DNA of 64,000 bases from Tricholomella constricta (Eukaryota; Basidiomycota; Agaricomycetes; Agaricales; Lyophyllaceae). Within the stretch, counting starts at the first letter, position 1, and each line of letters starts with the position of its first letter. A program made the position numbers and the translations under genes. Below the pieces are notes generated by a model. That model did no database searches. It was not told the DNA's origin and saw only the letters and a list, made by a program, of their open reading frames with translations. The DNA is taken from the NCBI GenBank assembly GCA_013368375.1, contig JAACJP010000067.1, positions 1-64,000 on the forward strand, in the 5' to 3' direction. Shown here piece after piece: positions 12,109 to 24,647 of this stretch.

Positions 12109-12703
12109 ATGTTCAATTCATTCAAGCGTCGTCTGGTCAGTGCAACTCTCTGCTTCAAGCGAATTAGCTGACATCGATGCAATTCAATCAGCCTGAAATC
12201 TCAATCTTGTGAGTTGAACATTCTGCAAGAAAACATTTCATGCTCATATCTATACTAGTCACCAGCCAACCTCACCGCCATCCAACAAGGCCCTGACCCT
12301 CCTTCGTTCCGCATTATCCTCTCCATATCCGCCCAACCAAGCCGGGAAGCCTCCTCTCGATTTCAGCCTAGATGTCATCGAGGGGCCACCGACAAGTGAC
12401 CAGCTGAGGACCATATTATCTTACCTGCCGTCCAAGAGTATCTCTCCGTCTACTGCCTTTCTCTCTGCCCACTTCGCTGCTCCTTCTGGCCTGGATCGTC
12501 CGGAGGGCATAGCAGCCATAGCAAAAGTCGCACAGGACAACCCCGCCGCGCTCAGGTGGCCTATTGTGGTAGACTGGAATGACGGCCAGGCGAGTGTTGG
12601 CGATATCGAGGGTGTTAAAAGCATCCTGGAGAGGCTGAGGAAACGACGGGATGGGGAGTTGAAAGAGGAGGAGGTTGATCAGCCGCTGGGATGGTTCTCA
12701 TGA
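12109..12703 (+). CDS. Fmp46-like (DUF1687) thioredoxin-fold mitochondrial protein
   Basis: Three exons: 12109-12135, 12192-12208 (only 17 nt) and 12259-12703. Splicing gives MFNSFKRRLPEISIFHQP, where SIFH matches the start of fungal Fmp46 proteins. It continues LDFSLDVIEGPPTSDQLRTIL and, near the C-terminus, RWPIVVDWNDGQASVGD. Both blocks fit DUF1687, described as putative redox proteins of mitochondria. Function beyond a likely thioredoxin-like fold is not known. The basic first residues could act as a presequence. Confidence 0.75.
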
Positions 12704-13047
12704 TAGACTGCGAGTGCACTAGAGAAGTGTTAAATGTATCTACGATATGATCATGTATAACATTGTATGTATTTCTATTTCGTCAGTAATGTGAGGTATG
12801 TGCCTGCAGTCATATTTTTTAATGCTAAAGCTTATGCATGTTTAGGACAATTGTATGTTATTCAAAGTGAAGGCACAATTTTACACGAACGTTCTGAAAG
12901 CACTCCAAATGACTACCGCAAGAATTCATGGAGAGTGCCTAATAGCCCATGTCCCATGACCCCAGATCGAAGCAATCAAGGACGCCTCGTTGCCTTCTCC
13001 TATAAAAGACTCTCCAAACTCTATCCTATGCTTACTCACGACGCACC
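12704..13047. other. Intergenic between Fmp46-like gene and aldolase
   Basis: AT-richer stretch without a convincing frame. The segment just before 13048 contains a TATAAAAG box at about 13001, some 47 bp before the aldolase start codon. Confidence 0.5.
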
Positions 13048-14381
13048 ATGAGTCCCTCCGCAGACCCAGTCTCCTTCAAAAACACTCCCGCCGACTACCT
13101 CGGCGACCCAACGCACCCCTTCAACAAGGTCTGGCGCGGAAGCAAGGACGGATCCGTTCGTCTGGACGGGATCCCAGCATTCGATGACCCCTACGCCGAA
13201 CGCGAATGGATCAAGGTATACGAGCTCCCATGCATAAGAACTGATATCGCCCGATAATGAGCATGTTTGAATGTGTAGGCACATATGGCAGCTGTCTTTC
13301 GCTTCTGGGGTAAGATGGGCTACGGCGATGGTCTCTCAGGCCACATCACCGTTCGCGATCCCGTCCTTCCCGGCCATTACTGGTGGGTCCCCCCCTCCCC
13401 TCTAGCTTATAAACTACGTACTCGTGCTGATACTATGCTATAAAGGATGAATCCCATTGCGGTCCACTTCTCTTCCATGACCGTGAGTCAGCACCAGCTC
13501 TCCCAATACCTGATTGGAACCACTATCTTCCCGTTCAGAAATCGAAGCTGGTCTTGGTGGACCCGCAGGGGCACGTTTCCCCGCACGGCGCCCAGCTCCC
13601 CATCAACGCAGCCGGGTTTTTCATCCGTACGCCCCCCCTTCCACCCCCTCCTCTCCTCCTCCTCCTAACACCCACTCACCCGCGCCCACCCAGACTCCGC
13701 CATCCACAAAGCGCGCCCCGACATCCACGCCGCCGCGCACTGCCACTCCCTCCACGGCAAAGCCTGGTCCGTCTTCGGCAAGCCCGTCGAGATCACCACC
13801 CAGGACGCATGTGCACTCTACGACAACCTCGCCGTGTACGCGAACTTTGGCGGGGTGGTGCTCGCCACCAAGGAGGGCGAGAACATCGCCGAAGCACTCG
13901 GGCATAAATTCAAGACTTGTATATTGCAGAATCATGGGCTCCTCACGCGTAAGTTATCGTACCCCCTGCTACCCATGGCCATGTCTCTCGCGGATCAGTG
14001 GTCCGTGGTCAGTGGTCAGTGGTGACGGTGCTAACGAGTTCGGTGTTATTGTTGCTGGGCGCAACATGTAGTGGGGCATACGGTGGACGAGGCGGCCCAC
14101 CTGTTCACCACGCTCGATAAACAGTGCCAGGTCCAGCTGCTCACCGAGCGAGCGGCGGCGAACAGCGGCGGCGACCTCCAGCGCACGGTGATCGACAAGG
14201 CGGACGCGGAGTTCAGCGCCAAGTTCATCCAGGACCCGCATGTCGCTTATACCAATGTACGCTGCTACTCACATCCCTTTGGGTATGCATACTGATGGTT
14301 TGTCTTGTTTGTGGTGTGTTGCAGTTCCAGCCTGAGTATGATCTTTTGGTGGAGGAGACGAAGGGCGCCTTTTTGAAGTGA
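13048..14381 (+). CDS. Class II aldolase/adducin family protein
   Basis: Seven or so exons with short introns; start MSPSADPVSFKNTP after a TATA box, stop at 14379-14381. The zinc-site histidines are visible: HCHSLHG (about 13740) and, later, LQNHGLLT. The glycine-rich block KMGYGDGLSGHITVRDP is typical of the N-terminal part. The C-terminal helix region (HTVDEAAHLFTTLDKQCQVQ) is also typical. Members act as metal-dependent aldolases or epimerases on phosphorylated sugars. Many fungal copies have no assigned substrate, and nothing in the context sets one. Splicing at each intron keeps the frame, so the gene looks intact. Confidence 0.92.
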
Positions 14382-14645
14382 GTGCTTCCCGGATCCATCA
14401 GCATTTTGGACAGTGTACACACGTATGTAGAATATGCAATCTTCCTTCCAACTGGTGTCTGAAAGACGAGTTTGTGATTAACCGCGGAGCTTTTAATTAT
14501 GTTTCTTCCTGCAGCTTTTGACATGAACCTGATTTTCACGGATCGACACCTTGTCAGTCACCGCAGGTCAAACCATCCCATCCCATCCCAGCCCAGCACA
14601 CCCCCCTCGGCAGCTGAACAAACAGTATGTACACAAATCCATTAA

Positions 14646-16636
14646 TTAATCTTCCTGTCCATCCCACGAATACCCTACAAATAAATTAGCCCACCACTTG
14701 ATCTCCTGTCCCCCGCCCACAATCGCGCACCCAACATCATCTCTACAAATATCCCCCTCCGCCTCGACCGCCGCGATCATCTCTTCCGACAAGCCCAGCG
14801 TCATGCCCTCCTCCTGCGCCACCTCCACCGTCGTCTTCGGGCCCGTCAGCGCCAGCATCCCCGAGAGCCGCGCGGAGAAGGCCGCGTGCGTGTACACTGG
14901 CGTGTGCAGCACGCGCAGGCCCGACGCAAACGTGCGTGTCTGTATCGGGGGATCGGTGCAGAGCGGGAGTTGGGGGAGGACGAGGAGGAAGGTCGCCGGT
15001 GGGATGAGCGCTGTGGTGCATTAGTTAATGAATGAATGAATGAATGTGTTGGGTGGGGGGGAAGAGGTAGCTCACCGACACCCCGGGCGCGGTTCCATCC
15101 GCCCCAGACTTCATCCAGCGCGATGATCCCGCGCGATTTCATCATACCGCCGTCCTTGGAGGTAGATGAGAAGGAGCCTTGCAGGACCTGCGCGAGCTCC
15201 CGGGCAAGCTCCTCGATCCAGCGTCTCTCGTCTTTGATCATGTCCAGCGTCACCGGGGCATTAGGCATCTGCAGACCGAGCTGGGCGAGCGATGAGCGGA
15301 TGAACGTTGCCTCCTCTGGCTCTGTCGGCGAAACTGTAGTAGCGCCGTGTTGTGTTTCCGAGGTAGAAGAGGCGGACGCGGCGGTCAACTTCTCGTTCAA
15401 TTCGGCTGCTAGTCGCACCATGTCTTTTGCCTTCACCATAAGCGCCTCGAGGTCTTGCAACGCATCCTGCATCCCCGTCTCCCTGCCCTGCGCAGAAGTC
15501 TCGACGGTTCGCAATATGCCAGCTGCAACCGTTATTAGCTTTCAACTTCCGTATCATACCCAGCGACTGTGACACGCACTAATACCAGACCTTCCTACGG
15601 TACCGCGGTCAGGGACCAAAGTCGACTCTGAGCCCCATACACTGGTTCCAATCCCGTTTGACTAGATGGCGCCATATTTATCTGTTCAGCCATTGCAAAC
15701 AGGACAACAGGAACAGTACAGGCGCACCTCCCACACCTTCCCCTTGAGACTTCGTTTCAGCACAGCGTAAAATGCTTTATCTCCGCCTTTGCGGAAGCTG
15801 ATCTTTACTATGAGGCTGGCGGCTGGGTCGTCGGGCTCAGAGTCAGGCGAAGAGGGCCGGGAGCTCGGGGCTGATTTCAGCGTGCGTCGAGGCTGGTGGA
15901 GTGATCGAGGTAGCTCAGTCCCACACATCTCACAAGATTTCATTGACGGGTGATTAAGGAACGTGCACACGGAACATGCGATCGAGCTCGGATCGTTACT
16001 CGGGGATGATGGCGATGGCGTCGCTAGATCTGCTGACGAAGAGACAGCCGAGGCTGCGGTGGAGGCGGGCAGAGATGAAGAAAGGTGGTGCTGGGAGGTC
16101 GCAGGGGTTATAGACGCAGACGAAGGGACAGACGATCGGGGAACCCCACACAATACACAGACCTTTGCAGCCGCAGGACTCAATCCAGGTGGATTGCGGT
16201 AGGCACAAACATCGCATTCCCAGCTTTCAAAGCCCGTCTCCCCATCCTGTTGCGTACCTTGAATCGATGTAATGGTGTTGCCAGAGAGGTGAAGCGTGAC
16301 TTTGGGGGACGACTTGAATAGACCAGCGTAGTATTCGGTCTGGGTAATAGATGAGAGGTCTAGGGAGAAGGAGTGGCTTTCCGCGTTCTGGGCGCTTATG
16401 TAGAACAGTCGGTGTGTCGATACGACTACAGTGCCAGCTTGGTGTTTCGGTGATTTCTTCGTGCTTATCCACGGCATGAACAAGATGTTCAGTGTTCAAT
16501 ATTAGACTCCAGAGGGAACGCACCCATCGTATATCCCAACACCGTCCTGAGCTGCGTAGATCTCCTCGTCACTGTACAGTAGAGCTTGAACGGGAATGGT
16601 GCCGTCGACAGATCTTGTGGTACGGCGCAATGCCAT
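14646..16636 (-). CDS. VPS36: ESCRT-II subunit Vps36
   Basis: Vps36 is part of ESCRT-II on endosomes and binds phosphoinositides and ubiquitin through its GLUE domain. Exon 1 runs 16636-16524 (MALRRTTRS to GIYDG) and exon 2 begins at 16463. The GLUE start reads AGTVVVSTHRLFYI. It is then split by two RanBP2-type NZF fingers: WECDVCAYRNPP...CVLCG and IACSVCTFLNHPS...CEMCG. GLUE resumes with SLIVKISFRKGGDKAFY. After a serine/proline linker comes a coiled segment (QDALQDLEALMVKAKDMVRLA), then the winged-helix region (DERRWIEELARELAQVL, IALDEVWGGWNRARG). The last exon includes SGLRVLHTPVYTHAAFSARL and ends WWANLFVGYSWD. Length and order match fungal Vps36; the gene looks intact. Confidence 0.93.
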
Positions 16637-17240
16637 ACGATGCGGAGTATAGGAAATGCGTGAGATGTGCTAGACGTGGGCAGCCAAGAGTTGGGTACGT
16701 TATGTATAATGTCACGGTGTCTTGAAGTCGCGATGCCGTCGCGATTATAAGTCGATGTACTCTTTGAACGCCAAAAGGATACTAAAGGTTATCGTCAAAA
16801 TACCGTAGTCTATAGACACGAGCACAGACTCTCCAATGTGGAGATCGAGGAGAGGAACAGGAGGTCTTCGGCAATCCGCGTGCCTTATTATGGCCAACCA
16901 AATGCCTCCGAGTCCATGGGCCTCTTCCCGAGACTTCTGCGATAAGTTATATACACCGGAAAATCCTGACGCGTGGCCCGTGGGCCAGAGTGGCTATAGC
17001 CTTTTACTTAGACCAGCTGGTTTCGAAATGAGGGCATCTCACGCACCCCTCAGTCACAGCGAGCTTCTCCGAGTCCAGGTCATAAACTTGCCCCATCTCT
17101 GGTCATCGCAATATTCAGCCACGTCTCTCGTCGCACAGATTCCCTAGAGGCCATGAAGTGAGTTACAATACTGTGTCTGATGAAGAGTCCTTCAATAGGT
17201 CAACAGGAGCTGGCACTCGAGTCTGTTTCCACGGCTTCAA
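16637..17240. other. Intergenic; one unassigned open frame
   Basis: A plus-strand frame at 16836-17147 codes 103 residues with no family I recognise and no signal peptide. It is not in an obvious splice relation with the membrane protein that follows. Probably non-coding promoter DNA for the flanking genes. Confidence 0.35.
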
Positions 17241-18608
17241 ATGATTGCCTTCTTTTATTTCTGGGGTGTTCAGCTCTCTCGTGGGGACGAGATGAATGTA
17301 ACCATGGACGACACGGATCCATCTATAAGATACGAACCCCCGGAATCATGGCATGCTAGCTCGACAGTGTGCTTGGAGTGTTTGAACCCGGATTTGAGGA
17401 ATGCATACCTCGGTACCTATCACGATGGCACGCACGTACTGTCGACAGATAAAGACGAGGTAAAAGAGGCAGTGGAAAATGAATCTAACCATAAGGGAAA
17501 CCCGAGGTCGAAACAGCCACGGCGTCACTCAAGAGCCACGAGGCTCGACGCAGACGATCCAGGTTTCGTCGATAAGAATGTGACAGCCGAGTTCCAGTTT
17601 ACTGGTCCAACAGTTCAACATCTCGATCTGCAACGTGCTAACTCATCCGTTCGTTAGGTACCGCTGTATACCTCTATTGTATACAGCCACTCGGCATCCC
17701 TCTCGTCGATACTTTTCCAACCGCCATGAATCTTACGTTTAATCTCGACAACCATACGCATGCAAATTATATTCACCAAGGGTCCGACGTGGCGTCAGGT
17801 TACCTTCCTGGCGTGAACGTCTTCAGCAAAACAAAGCTCAGCGACACCTCGCACGTTTTGCGAGTGGATGTCCATCCAGGCTCTGTCTTCCTATTCGACT
17901 ACCTGGTATACACGCAGACCCAGCAGAGCGCAGCCAATAGCAACCTATCCGATCATGTGACCCCATTGGCCCACAATTTACCAGTCCCAAGCGAGACTGT
18001 AAGCGCGTACGTCACAATTCCGTCTCAATTTCGGGAAATCTCCCGTCTTTTTTATCGCGGAGGTGTGGCGTGATCCCAAGCTGATCATCTGATTTTGACA
18101 TCACAGAAGCACCAAACGTCATAACGTCGGGACCTTCGCAGGCGCAGTGGGAGGAAGCGTTGGCGTCCTCGCCATTCTGTCCTTGGGCCTAGCATTCAGC
18201 ATCATAAAACGCCGGAGGAACTATGAGCGCCGCGAATGCCTCAGCCGCCACCAGAACCGCGCCACCCTGCACACCAGTGGCTCCGGCGATTCACCGCCCA
18301 TGATAGGGCCATCCCCTTTCGTGCCGAGATTTTTCCCGGGCACGCAGGTATCTTCGGACCCCCCTCCTTACGACGAATCGCTGCAATCACCAGGATCAAC
18401 ACCATCAGCAGTGGAGTCCGATGCATCGCACCCTGACACGCCTGTCATGACCTTAGTCTCATCTGCCGCCGTCCCTGCTTCGTACAGTGCACACTTGCAG
18501 GTGGCACGCCAGGATACCTCATATGCTGATGTTCCTCCTGCGTCTCTCCCGCCGCCATTGGACGATCTCTTATCACCAATACCGTCTTTTAGACTGGCGA
18601 TCGCATGA
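17241..18608 (+). CDS. Single-pass membrane protein with extracellular beta-type domain
   Basis: Layout typical of a large mushroom family of unknown role. A hydrophobic start (MIAFFYFWGVQL) could be a signal peptide or its end. The ectodomain has NVTMDDTDPSIRYEPPESW and, after an intron ending at 17658, AVYLYCIQPLGIP and TFNLDNHTHANYIHQ. Several N-glycosylation sites are present. After a second intron comes a transmembrane helix (GTFAGAVGGSVGVLAILSLG) with a basic stop-transfer KRRRNYERR. The ~140-residue cytosolic tail is rich in proline and serine and includes SSDPPPYDES, a PPxY-type WW-ligand motif. The start is uncertain; an upstream exon could carry the true signal peptide. Confidence 0.68.
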
Positions 18609-19292
18609 AAGCTGCCTAGGCAATGATCAGTTCCATAACGCCACGCAGCACAGGAACCCCACGAGCCTTACAGCCGCGCGACGTACGCGGTGTTTCCGGC
18701 GCAGAGCTAACATCTGCTTTCCCAAAGTCGACGTCGATCGCAGGACACACCTTCTTAGATACTCATCACATTGTATCCGCTTCTCGCGAACATTGTACAG
18801 ATAAATTTTAAACTTTAGAGTTCACTTATGTTCTATTTGCTTTGTAGAAATATTATCAACTGGGCACGACAAGCTGGAAGGTGGATCAGGCAAGTACGCG
18901 GATGGTATCCTGCCTCTACGAGGTAACGTTCGTGAGTTCTCATCCCGAAGGTTGTGATAAGTATTTAGTAGTTAGCTCCAATACATGTCTAATTTGAAAA
19001 CGGGCTGTTTTCAAACCGAGCGCTTCCAAAGCTCTTTAGTTTCACAGTACCTCCGCGTAGATATATCCTCTCCATGGGACATTACAAGGCCTCGAAGACG
19101 GAAAGAGGGTGTGACAGGTGTTTAAGAGAAGCAGCCAGGGATTTGCCTCGTTTTTGCGCCTAATTGGATGTTTTCACCTCAGGAGACCTCGTGAAGCTCT
19201 CTAAGCCGTCTTCGTGATATTCCACCTGGAGAAAATTTCACAAACATGGTAGCCAAAGCAATCTATGTGAGGATGTGTGACAAAAACGGATG
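18609..19292. other. Intergenic, nothing recognised
   Basis: Region between a plus-strand gene end and a minus-strand gene end, so mainly two 3' flanks. A 62-residue frame at 18623-18811 resembles nothing known. No repeat or RNA gene seen. Confidence 0.4.
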
Positions 19293-20278
19293 TCATACAG
19301 ATCTTTTAACCTCTTCTACCTTCGCGGCCGCCTGGTCCTTGGTCTCTTCCACAGCCTTGTCTATAGCGACCTTGGTCTCCACGGCCTTTTCCTCTACAAT
19401 CTTGGCAACCTCGGACGCCTTCGTCTCAACACGCTGAGCACCCGCCTGAGCCCAACCCAAAGTCTCCTTGAGCTTCAGCCCCGTCATCTCCTGCACCTTA
19501 TCCACCGCAACCTCCGCGCTCTCATTCACCCACCGTCTCCCATTCTGCGACGAATCTCTGATGCGATCCCATGCCATGTGGGCGTGGAAATTCGCGATGT
19601 CGTGTTTCCGTGCCAGCGATGGGAAGTACGTCTCTTCCAGGGAGCCGAAGTACGACGAGAGGTTCGCCGTGGTTTTGGGGAGGAAGTGCTTTGCCGAGAC
19701 GACGAGAAACAAGGGCGGGAGGACGAGGCGTGTGGCGAGCAGGCGGTTGCGCGCTATGATGGAGCCGGTGAGGGTGGCCACGCCGACGTAGAGCAGCCCG
19801 GGTGTTAGTGATTCTTGAGGCGAGACGATCGCTTTCACGCGGTCTGCAGTCGCTGGTATCAGAAGTGCCTTTCGTAAGGGGGCTTATTGTGACGTACTTT
19901 CAATTGCGTGTTCGACCCCAATCCATCGTGAGATGACGCCTTGGAATTGGTTGTGTGTCTCGCGGTAGGTGTCCGTAATCCTTCGTCGTGCGACGCCGAT
20001 CTGTTGCTCCAAGGGCGATGGAGTCTCCACCAGTAGGATATCTGGTGTTGGGCTTGGATATATTGAAAGCTAAAATGACGGTTTAAATTAGTTAGACATA
20101 TTATATGGCCCAGGAACATACCTTTTCGCGTTCCGGTGAACTGTGCAGCACAACGCCAGTGGCTGCGACCGAGGTGGAAAGAAGTGCCCTTCTCGGCTAA
20201 AATTCAAGCAAATTGTTCAGCTTAGAACATAGACTATTATCAGAAACTTATTACCAGTCGAGAGGATGCTCGAAACAT
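19293..20278 (-). CDS. MICOS subunit of the MIC26/MIC27 (apolipoprotein O) family
   Basis: MICOS shapes cristae junctions in the mitochondrial inner membrane. Four exons on the minus strand: 20278-20255, then the short leader exon, a third exon (about 20070-19898) and the main exon 19848-19293. The spliced start MFRASSRLPRRALLSTSVAA is a good mitochondrial presequence. Family blocks follow: LSIYPSPTPDILLVETPSPL, then RRRITDTYRETHNQFQGVI and ESLTPGLLYVGVATLTGSI with the membrane segment. The C-terminal ~90 residues are a charged coiled coil (EEKAVETKVAIDKAVEETK). All introns keep frame. Mic26 versus Mic27 cannot be decided from sequence alone. Confidence 0.87.
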
Positions 20279-21580
20279 GACGTGGACTGGTGAACAGAAA
20301 ATGTGACCGATCTCCGGTTTCCAGCGGGAGCACCACGCATTGTTTGGTTTAGACGGCCTTGCATAACTCACTCGGACCTCAGACTCGGCGTCCCGCGGTC
20401 ACGATCAATCCGCCTTCCATCTTTTGGTTGGTTACTTGCCGAAGAACTCTTCTATGTATGTCGCCATGCTTGCAGCTGTTTTCATATAGGTCAAAGTCTT
20501 TGTTCGAAATATTGGACAACGTTGCCGTCTTGAAGGCTCTCTTTGAAACTCGCATTTCGCAACTCGTGTAACCTTGTTGGTTGATTTGTTCTACAATCAT
20601 CGGCCATAACGGAACTCTGGGAGGCAGTCTGCGGAATAAAAATTGGCTTTACCTCGGTCCTCAAAAGTTACTCTCATGGACTCCGGCTAATTTTTTCGGT
20701 GGTGGTGGCGGTTGTGCTGACCACGCAATCTCCACAGACCCTAGCTTTGAGGCTTTAGCTGGGCCTAGACGGCATCAATCTTTGCTGTAACGGGATTGCT
20801 TGTGCGGCGGCGGGGCCAAGCTGGAGCTGTTGGTCACTTCGACGCACACTCTGACTATTCTGCAATGGCAGAGGGATATAGAGCATAAGATACTTTTCCC
20901 AGCGCGGCGCCAAATCAATGATGATTTTGAGTGGGTGTTAACTGGGACCAGGAAATACAGACACCTTACCCGACTCCTCCTCGCTTACTTCTAGGTCGAC
21001 AGCGTTTTGGTATGCTTCGCGCTCAGAATTGGAAACCAGGATGCAGAACATGATTTCCTAGGACTCCGATGCCCTCTTCATCAATTGTCTTAAATATGGA
21101 AGCGTCGAAATGATCGCCGATCGAACTCGACTTTGTAAAAGCCTGATCGATGCTATCTTTGCTGCCAACGCGTCGGTCAAGCTCGAAAATTCACTTGTGG
21201 CGCAACACAAAATATGCTGGGCATGATTACGGCCTCTATATTGAGATAATCATGGGATGGTAAAGTGGTTTTCGAGGGGGAGACAAGCCTCCAAGAAAAA
21301 GTTCTACGAAAATCTCGGGGCTGACGGCACCTCTTGACAGCTGCGGCAGTCATCCGAGTCCGAAGCGCCTCAACGATAGATGTCACATAGAGGAACGTTA
21401 AAGTATTTTCATAACGGCACACAACGCGGCGATAAACCCTCTTCGTCGTCGGAGATAGATCGAAAATGGACCACCAGGTCGTTTATAAGGCCAGTGGACG
21501 AACAGGACTCCTTCAGAACAACCACCCAGTTCTATCACTCTCGTTACCAACTCTTCAGCTTACCGCTCATTACCCACAAG
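20279..21580. other. Long intergenic region before the hydrophobin
   Basis: About 1.3 kb with only short scattered frames in all six readings and no recognisable domain, repeat or RNA. The last 150 bp should hold the hydrophobin promoter; a TATAAGG box near 21483-21489 lies about 95 bp before the start codon. Confidence 0.45.
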
Positions 21581-22124
21581 ATGTTCGCTCGCATCGCCAC
21601 CTTCTTTTTGTTCTGCTGCTTCGCCCTCTGCGCGTCGGCCGTCGCTGTCCCTAGCGGTAACCAATGCAGCAGTGGTGCTATTCAGTGCTGCAACTCTGTT
21701 CAAGACGTAAGCTGTGTTACCGAAATTCTTGAGACGTGTGATACTCACGTCTCATTCCTACCAGGCCGATAGCGCTGCCGTCGCCGTTCTGACTGGGCTC
21801 CTCGGTATTGTCCTCAGCTCTCTCACTGGCCAGGTTGGCGGTGCGTGCTCCGCTGTACTTTGATACGGAATCATACTCACTTCTTATTACAGTCAACTGC
21901 ACCCCTATCTCAGTCATTGGAGTTGGTGGCAACTCCTGGTGAGCAGCACTTTTTTCTATCGTTTCTAGGCTCTTATTCTACTCGGTGTAGCACTCAACAG
22001 ACCGTCTGCTGCACTGACAATTCCTTCGTGAGCCATCCAGTCACCTTCTCCACTGTAATTTCTCACATGTATTCAGAACGGCCTTATTGCCGCCGGATGC
22101 ACCCCCGTCAACCTCAACCTCTGA
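21581..22124 (+). CDS. Class I hydrophobin
   Basis: Secreted amphipathic protein that coats aerial hyphae and fruit bodies. The start codon opens a signal peptide (MFARIATFFLFCCFALCASA). The mature part has the full eight-cysteine pattern C-CC-C-C-CC-C spread over five exons: QCSSGAIQCCN, then VNC, NSC, VCCTD and AAGC. Between the first CC and the third cysteine is the hydrophobic stretch VAVLTGLLGIVLSSLTGQ. It ends CTPVNLNL at 22122-22124. Introns are 50-70 nt and keep frame. The fifth exon and 3' flank are repeated in degraded form at 24.65-25.28 kb. Confidence 0.93.
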
Positions 22125-22921
22125 GGTCAGGAAGGTCAGACCGATGGTGGAGGAGTCTGCTTCGTCCTGAATAGTAGCGCGAGGTCTTTTCTGTTAGCCT
22201 ACTGTCAACGTTAAAAAAATTGTTGTCGAGAAAATCGCTGGATTTGGAAGATCAGCTGATTCCCTTTTTTGTTTGCGCCACAGGTGGCACCATGTCGTAG
22301 TTTGCATATACTGTGAGTCTCGGTCCTTTCGGCTTGCATAGCCAGGTGAATCCATTACGCCGGCGGTAGCAGCAGTATAGAAGACACAACACCCAGAGCA
22401 GAAGCGTGGAGGCAAGACGAGCGAGACGCACGTCTCTAAGCAAAAGTTCACGCGAGAGTCGGAGTCCCCCCTCTTTTGCAAATTACAAGTCAGAGAACGC
22501 TGCTACTCATAAACATCGTTTAATTACTTATAATCCGCTAGATCGTGACCATTCGAACTGTCATGACAGAAGTCGATGATCAGAGAGGAACTTGCATTTG
22601 GCGAATGCTTAAAAGGGAGATATATACAAGCCTATTGATCTTCGCGTCGCTTTTGATATCGAGGGACTTGGAGTGTTCCAGGATATCTGCCATGCTCGAG
22701 TCAAGGAACCATGCGAGGTTTATCCCATTGTCGAAGTGCGACTCGGAGGCGCTGCTGCCCCTGCGAAGGATGTCCATAAGCTCGCTCGAGCCGAGCGTGG
22801 TGTTGTCTGACCAGGTCGGGTGGTCGGAGCCCATGATCTTGACGGATAGGAATAGCTTGCGACGGATGCGGTCCAGCATCTGATCTTCGACACTGCCCTG
22901 GCAGATGAGACGATACACCTT
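22040..22921. repeat. Local duplication, copy 1: hydrophobin 3' end plus SNF2 fragment
   Basis: Positions 22040-22634 match 24648-25275 (hydrophobin last exon and its 3' flank), and 22635-22921 match 26404-26691 (internal SNF2 exon). The joint near 22634 shows that about 1.1 kb present in the other copy is missing here. The flanking AATGATCGTCAGT after 22921 is still recognisable in the other copy before similarity is lost. Confidence 0.8.
22635..22921 (-). pseudogene. SNF2 gene fragment
   Basis: A 287-bp copy of one exon of the SNF2-PHD gene at 25,421-29,389. It encodes [20 protein letters not shown], the end of the helicase C domain, and the following serine-rich part with [11 protein letters not shown]. 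It differs from the parent by a 3-bp deletion after RRGSS and by substitutions such as DHPTWSDN for DNPTSSDN. No other SNF2 exon is present on this side, so it cannot be functional. Confidence 0.88.
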
Positions 22922-23016
22922 GTCGGAATGATCGTCAGTTTAATGGGCACATAGCTTTCGAGCTGCAGGTGCGGTCAGAGTGAGACTGAACTCATGACCA
23001 GAGGACCACAAATACC

Positions 23017-24178
23017 TCATATGCCAGATGAAACCCCAGAAGACCACTGTGCCACCTCTTCGTGACGTTCTCGAGCCTTCTGTCTTTGCCCTTGCTGTGC
23101 CAGAAACCGGTCGAAGCGATATGAAGGATACGGTGGCTCGATCTCGTCATTGTCTGTGTATTCGTCATCTGAATCATCAGAAGCGGTTCGAAAAGGATGA
23201 ACAAAAAATCTGATGTTGGGGAAATTCTTGTACTGTGGAGTTCCGAATCTGTCGATGACACACTGCAAGTAGTGCCAATCAAAAAACACCCTGCGAGGGC
23301 AAAGATGCGATTATGTCCTGGACTGAAAGCGTCACGGAGTAAAGGTGAAGGGTAGGTATGGCAGTGTTGGCGAGGATGGGTGCATCAGAAGACACGCCGA
23401 GGACCGAGAGGTCAGGGTCATTGATGTCAAAGTTGTGAAGGGTGTAGGTATTGCCCTATACGGCGGTAGCATTGAATAACAAGGTACGGAATTCCATATG
23501 GTAGCTCACCGTAACGTTATAGAAACCAAGTTTATAACAATCGACAAGTAAATCCAAAGGGCTGAAGAGAAGGATCCCAATCCTCGGATCGAATGTGTGA
23601 ATATCAAGGGCTGCTTGCGCTCCAGAAAACCTTGTCACAGCGGCTTTCGCGCCATCTGAACCCATACGTTTCGGAATGAGATGAGACGCGATGAGTGAGT
23701 TGCGTAATCCGGTCACCACGCATTTCGCACCATCACGTAGCCTGATGTGCGTGTCGAAAGTCGCAGAACTGGATTTCGAGCCTGGGGTGGTCACCGAATG
23801 AGTGTTGCGTTCACTTATTTTGGAGAGCAAGATGGGGCCAGTCGGCTCGAATTCATAGATCCCAGGAAGTAGTGGATCACCCTGAACCACCTGTCGCCAG
23901 CTGAATGTTCTGTCCGAGTTATACCAGTCAAAAGGCGTGCCCGTTGTGTGAGTGTACATTTGACCTGCACCGCGAGGGTCGCAGATGAGATGAGCGACCT
24001 TGATGACCCAGTCCACAGTTGCGCCAGCATATCGCTTTATATCTTCAAACGCGCCCTCGATCACATAGAAATGGCCAGGAGGTTGTGGGCGAGCAGGAGG
24101 CGGGTTCGTGGCAGTGCTGGGGATTGGGAGAAGGAGAGCTTGGCGAACTCGGATGTATACAAACTGACTGGTAGACAT
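23017..24178 (-). CDS. HNH_2 family endonuclease-like protein
   Basis: Two exons on the minus strand: 24178 to about 23509, and about 23460 to 23017. The first starts MSTSQFVYIRVRQALLLP. The HNH_2 core reads RDGAKCVVTG, then SLIASHLIPKRMG (the histidine motif) and DIHTFDPRIGILLFSPLDLLVD. The second exon (GNTYTLHNFDIN to DWHYLQCVIDRFG) ends in an acidic region, DDSDDEYTDNDE. These proteins are abundant in mushroom genomes; substrate and role are not known. The gene lies exactly between the two halves of the eroded hydrophobin-SNF2 duplication and looks intact. Confidence 0.85.
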
Positions 24179-24647
24179 GTCCTCCTTTGATTGATGTTTG
24201 GGGCACTTTTGTTGTTGGGTTCTGCATCCGAGAATAAAGGCGGTAGGAAGATGATATCTGTGAAAATGCGGGCGTAGGTCAGAACAATAACTGATGTTCA
24301 CCTTGGACTGTCTTCAGTACGGTGCGCCAGGGCTTCCGATGACAAATGTTTGAACGTCGTTAATTCAGGCTCCGCTATGTGTTGGTGCACGCTCGCCTGA
24401 CTGTTTCTGGTCAATCGACGATCTTGCGTGGCTGTTGTTATTCAAAGGGCTTCAAAACTTCACTAGCTTCACTAGCCTTCCTCAAGGTTCGATCTCCAAC
24501 ATATCCGCGAGCTTTTTGAATGTTCCATACACTGACGTTCGATAACTTCTGTAGTGAATCTAGGGCTTGGCATCTCCGAGTCTCTGAATTACCAGAATCG
24601 ACCCTCTGGCGCATCACTTGGGCGGTGCTGTTCTGAGTATTTTATGG